Source: DAXETY01 sp051155755 (GTDB taxonomy: Bacteria; Desulfobacterota; Desulfobacteria; Desulfobacterales; SG8-13). Taken from it: a stretch of 14,376 nt of DNA. The stretch spans positions 1 to 14,376 of the forward strand of contig DAXETY010000060.1 of NCBI GenBank assembly GCA_051155755.1. Direction: 5' to 3'. The position numbers and the translations under genes were made by a program. The notes beneath the pieces are model-generated. The model was given only the letters and a program-made list of their open reading frames with translations, was not told the origin of the DNA and searched no databases. Shown piece after piece: positions 13,836 through 14,376 of this stretch. How positions within the stretch are numbered: the first letter of the stretch is position 1; the number at the start of each line of letters is the position of its first letter.

Positions 13836-14272
13836 ATTCATTTCTTGGGGGACTCTTGGATAACCTGCTTTCCGGAATCATCGGTTCCAAAACCCGGGTC
13901 AAACTGCTGGTACGGCTGTTTTTCAATCCACACAGCCAGTCGTACCTGCGTGAATTGGCAAAAGAATTCGATGTATCCACGAATGCGGTCCGGGAAGAGC
14001 TCAATCAGCTCAAAAAAACGCAGTTGCTGAAAACCGAACGAAACGGCCGCCAGGTTTTTTACATGGCCAACACCGAGCATCCCCTCTATCCGGAGCTCAA
14101 ATCCATGGTCGCCAAGGTGATGGGCATCGATCGGGTGATCGAAAGCATCGTCCGGCGCCTGGGGAATCTGCAAAAAGCTTATCTGACCGGCGACTATGCC
14201 GAAGGCAAGGATACCGGCATCATCGACCTGGTCCTTGTGGGGGAAATCGATTCTTTTGGTTCATCCGATTAA
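13814..14272 (+). CDS. Winged-helix transcriptional regulator with a short nucleotidyltransferase-like tail
   Basis: The 152-aa product has a winged HTH region at about 24-85 (SKTRVKLLVRLFF; SYLRELAKEFDVSTNAVREELNQL; QLLKTERNGRQVFYMAN). A linker helix follows, then TGDYAEGKDTGIIDLVLVG (125-143), which resembles the G-x...D-x-D strand of nucleotidyltransferase folds. In relatives I recall from polysaccharide loci this tail continues for about 40-50 residues (YL..L..KAE..I.RKIRY), but here it ends at GEIDSFGSSD. No other frame restores it, so the gene may be truncated. The active-site pattern is already degenerate (IID for DID), so it is probably not catalytic. Start choice: ATG 13814 has a poor ribosome-binding site and lies in a palindrome; TTG 13856 follows GGGGGA closely (MDNLLSGIIGSKTR) and is a real alternative. 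It likely controls the genes to its right. Confidence 0.72.
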   Translation: MSSISTHNSFLGGLLDNLLSGIIGSKTRVKLLVRLFFNPHSQSYLRELAKEFDVSTNAVREELNQLKKTQLLKTERNGRQVFYMANTEHPLYPELKSMVAKVMGIDRVIESIVRRLGNLQKAYLTGDYAEGKDTGIIDLVLVGEIDSFGSSD

Positions 14273-14297
14273 AGCGTACCTGGTCAGGTGAAGGGCC

Positions 14298-14376
14298 ATG
14301 ATTTTGAGTTTAAAAAACTCCTTATCCCTAAAACCGTACGCTTGTCTTTTCATGGTTTTGATTTTGTTATTTGTGC
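14298..14376 (+). CDS. Start of a gene with a signal-peptide-like N-terminus, cut off by the window edge
   Basis: An open frame of 26 codons begins at ATG 14298, preceded by AGGTGA at 6-nt spacing, and runs off the right edge. The peptide has basic residues (K6, K12) followed by a hydrophobic core (YACLFMVLILLFV), as in a signal peptide or membrane anchor. It starts 25 nt after the regulator stop and is probably in the same operon. In related loci this position is often taken by a polysaccharide export (Wza-type) protein, but nothing in these 26 codons can prove that. A second in-frame ATG lies at 14352. Confidence 0.45.
   Translation, partial: MILSLKNSLSLKPYACLFMVLILLFV

Overview
The window is a piece of bacterial chromosome, most likely from a sulfate-reducer-type Desulfobacterota (Desulfosarcina/Desulfococcus-like). 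This assignment is an inference from the gene order (ribF, a flippase-like membrane protein, def-fmt-rsmB, a kinase-less PASTA protein, rpe), the G+C-rich codon use and the mix of glycosyltransferase families. No marker gene fixes the species.

Layout. (1) Positions 1-1641 are the edge of an integrated element. A tyrosine recombinase with an N-terminal DUF6538-like domain is read leftward and runs off the window. It is visibly more A+T-rich than the host genes. It is followed by a short control/attachment region with 11-bp repeats, and the tRNA-Leu(CAG) gene lies at 1642-1728. (2) Positions 1822-8582 hold co-directional housekeeping genes: ribF (flavin cofactors), a lysylphosphatidylglycerol-synthase-type membrane protein, def and fmt (N-formyl-methionine cycle), rsmB (16S rRNA m5C methyltransferase), a membrane-anchored triple-PASTA protein and rpe (pentose phosphates). 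The def/fmt and rsmB/PASTA pairs overlap by ATGA. (3) Positions 8583-8866 are a non-coding gap between convergent genes, packed with consecutive hairpins. (4) Positions 8867-12386 are a two-gene leftward operon: a cellulose-synthase-like GT2 enzyme, then a large fusion of a GT-C-type integral-membrane glycosyltransferase with a TIGR04283-type GT2 domain. A perfect TTGACA promoter lies upstream. (5) galE (12705-13673) is divergent from that operon and has its own promoter. (6) A small winged-helix regulator with a shortened nucleotidyltransferase-like tail (13814-14272) follows, with an operator-like palindrome across its start codon. It is followed closely by the first 26 codons of a gene with a signal-peptide-like N-terminus that runs off the right edge.

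Taken together, regions 4-6 look like the start of a surface-polysaccharide locus: UDP-sugar supply by GalE, membrane glycosyltransferases, and a local regulator placed before a probable exported or membrane protein. The least explained parts are the hairpin cluster at 8595-8796, the GT-C/GT2 fusion, the palindrome at the regulator start and the repeat-bearing control region of the integrase. I see no CRISPR array, toxin-antitoxin pair, defence cassette or rRNA operon. The cargo of the integrated element lies outside the window to the left.
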